From assembly GCA_022448425.1 (NCBI GenBank), contig JAKVCY010000009.1, positions 18,984 to 82,983 on the forward strand: a stretch of 64,000 nt of DNA. Direction: 5' to 3'. Shown here piece by piece: positions 63,597 to 64,000 of the stretch. Under the pieces are notes generated by a model. The model saw nothing but the letters and a program-made list of their open reading frames with translations, made no database searches and was not told the origin of the DNA. How positions within the stretch are numbered: the stretch's first letter is position 1; each line of letters opens with the position of its first letter. Both the position numbers and the translations under genes were made by a program. Source of the DNA: Thalassotalea sp. GTDB taxonomy: Bacteria; Pseudomonadota; Gammaproteobacteria; Enterobacterales; Alteromonadaceae.

Positions 63597-64000
63597 AAAA
63601 TATACCTAATTATTATTGTAAAAAATCGTATAAATACAAAGCTATGTTACCCAGCTTAATAAAGAGTGCAATACAAAGTTATACGACTACGGTACTAAAA
63701 GCCGCGATCTTATATAAAAGTTCAACTATTTGGCTGTAAATTGGGATGATTAATCTAAAGAATCGCTTTTTAAATTCTGAAGACAGAGAAAGTTAGTATT
63801 TACCTATTGTTAGCTTAAAGATCATCTAGCACGTTATTTAGCGCCTTTTTTCACCAATGATCAGATGAGACCGGCTGATTTAGCCAATAAAACCGCGTTT
63901 AGTACGTTATTTGAGCAAACAAACAAAAAGTTTAAAATAGTGCTTGATCCTTTTTCGAAAGTGTCTAAAATTCGCATCCACTTCTCAGGGAGACCTAAGA
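63597..64000. other. AT-rich region upstream of a probable rRNA operon
   Basis: 404 nt without a gene. It contains the RRM gene promoter region, an imperfect repeat TAGCACGTTATTT / TAGTACGTTATTT (about 63827 and 63900) and an rRNA-type promoter near its end. purH/purD next to an rRNA operon is known from E. coli (rrnE), so an rRNA operon probably begins just beyond the window. Confidence 0.6.
63944..63971 (+). promoter_or_regulatory. rRNA-type promoter
   Basis: TTGATC (63944-63949), a 16-nt spacer, TAAAAT (63966-63971), then TCGCATCCAC, which resembles the discriminator and start region of E. coli rrn P1 promoters (GCGCCACCAC). An A/T-rich UP-like stretch lies just upstream. Confidence 0.65.

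Noticed and set aside
1..64000. CRISPR arrays, insertion sequences, prophage or defence islands
   Set aside because: No regularly spaced repeats, transposase, integrase or phage-like genes were seen; the unusual gene density is due to the polysaccharide locus and signalling genes.

Overview
The window reads as chromosomal DNA of a low-GC marine gammaproteobacterium of the order Alteromonadales, most likely the Colwellia/Thalassotalea group. This rests on gene order and protein flavour, not a database search. Gammaproteobacterial signatures are priA / ftsN / hslV / hslU / DUF971 in a row with rpmE divergent from priA, dusB-fis, dnaB-alr, and purH / purD next to what looks like an rRNA promoter at the right edge.

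Left part (1-6400): a partial outer-membrane barrel gene, an O-antigen-ligase-type membrane enzyme, a small secreted protein of unknown function, a LapG-type periplasmic protease with its LapD-type c-di-GMP receptor, and a PEP-CTERM-tagged exported protein. All run leftward.

Polysaccharide locus (6676-24136): a block of overlapping genes encodes glycosyltransferases, an acetyltransferase, a sulfotransferase, a Wzx-like flippase, a Wzy-like polymerase, a WecG/CpsF-type transferase, and Gmd plus Fcl for GDP-L-fucose. A polyprenyl-phosphate sugar transferase lies in reverse orientation. Then come an outer-membrane barrel, a short Wza-like exporter, a Wzc-like tyrosine kinase, a CpsB-type phosphatase and a VpsP-like protein. 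The second half resembles the Vibrio vps-II order vpsL-vpsP, with the vpsL equivalent flipped. The likely product is a Wzx/Wzy-dependent, possibly fucose-containing and sulfated exopolysaccharide.

Middle (24200-39300): a GNAT-thioesterase fusion, an SDR protein, small membrane proteins, a hybrid histidine kinase, and divergent hutC / hutI with a clear operator. Several c-di-GMP and chemotaxis genes follow. Three genes here look broken or split: an HTH-membrane gene (26496-27193), a GGDEF-EAL gene (31325-33462, ATGA junction) and a PAS-GGDEF gene (38464-39275).

Right part (39390-64000): mostly housekeeping. This includes hslVU, ftsN, priA, rpmE, an ECF-type sigma / putative anti-sigma / DUF4097 operon, dnaB, alr, yjbQ, a glyoxalase-fold protein, soxR, a CheX-like protein, zur, a membrane protein with six short repeats, a CysG with an eroded methyltransferase domain, prmA, dusB-fis, purH, an exported methyltransferase, purD and an RRM protein. 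An unlisted 42-codon ORF lies directly downstream of a near-consensus SoxR box divergent from soxR. This is the best candidate for something undescribed.

I saw no CRISPR array, insertion sequence, prophage, tRNA or rRNA gene inside the window.
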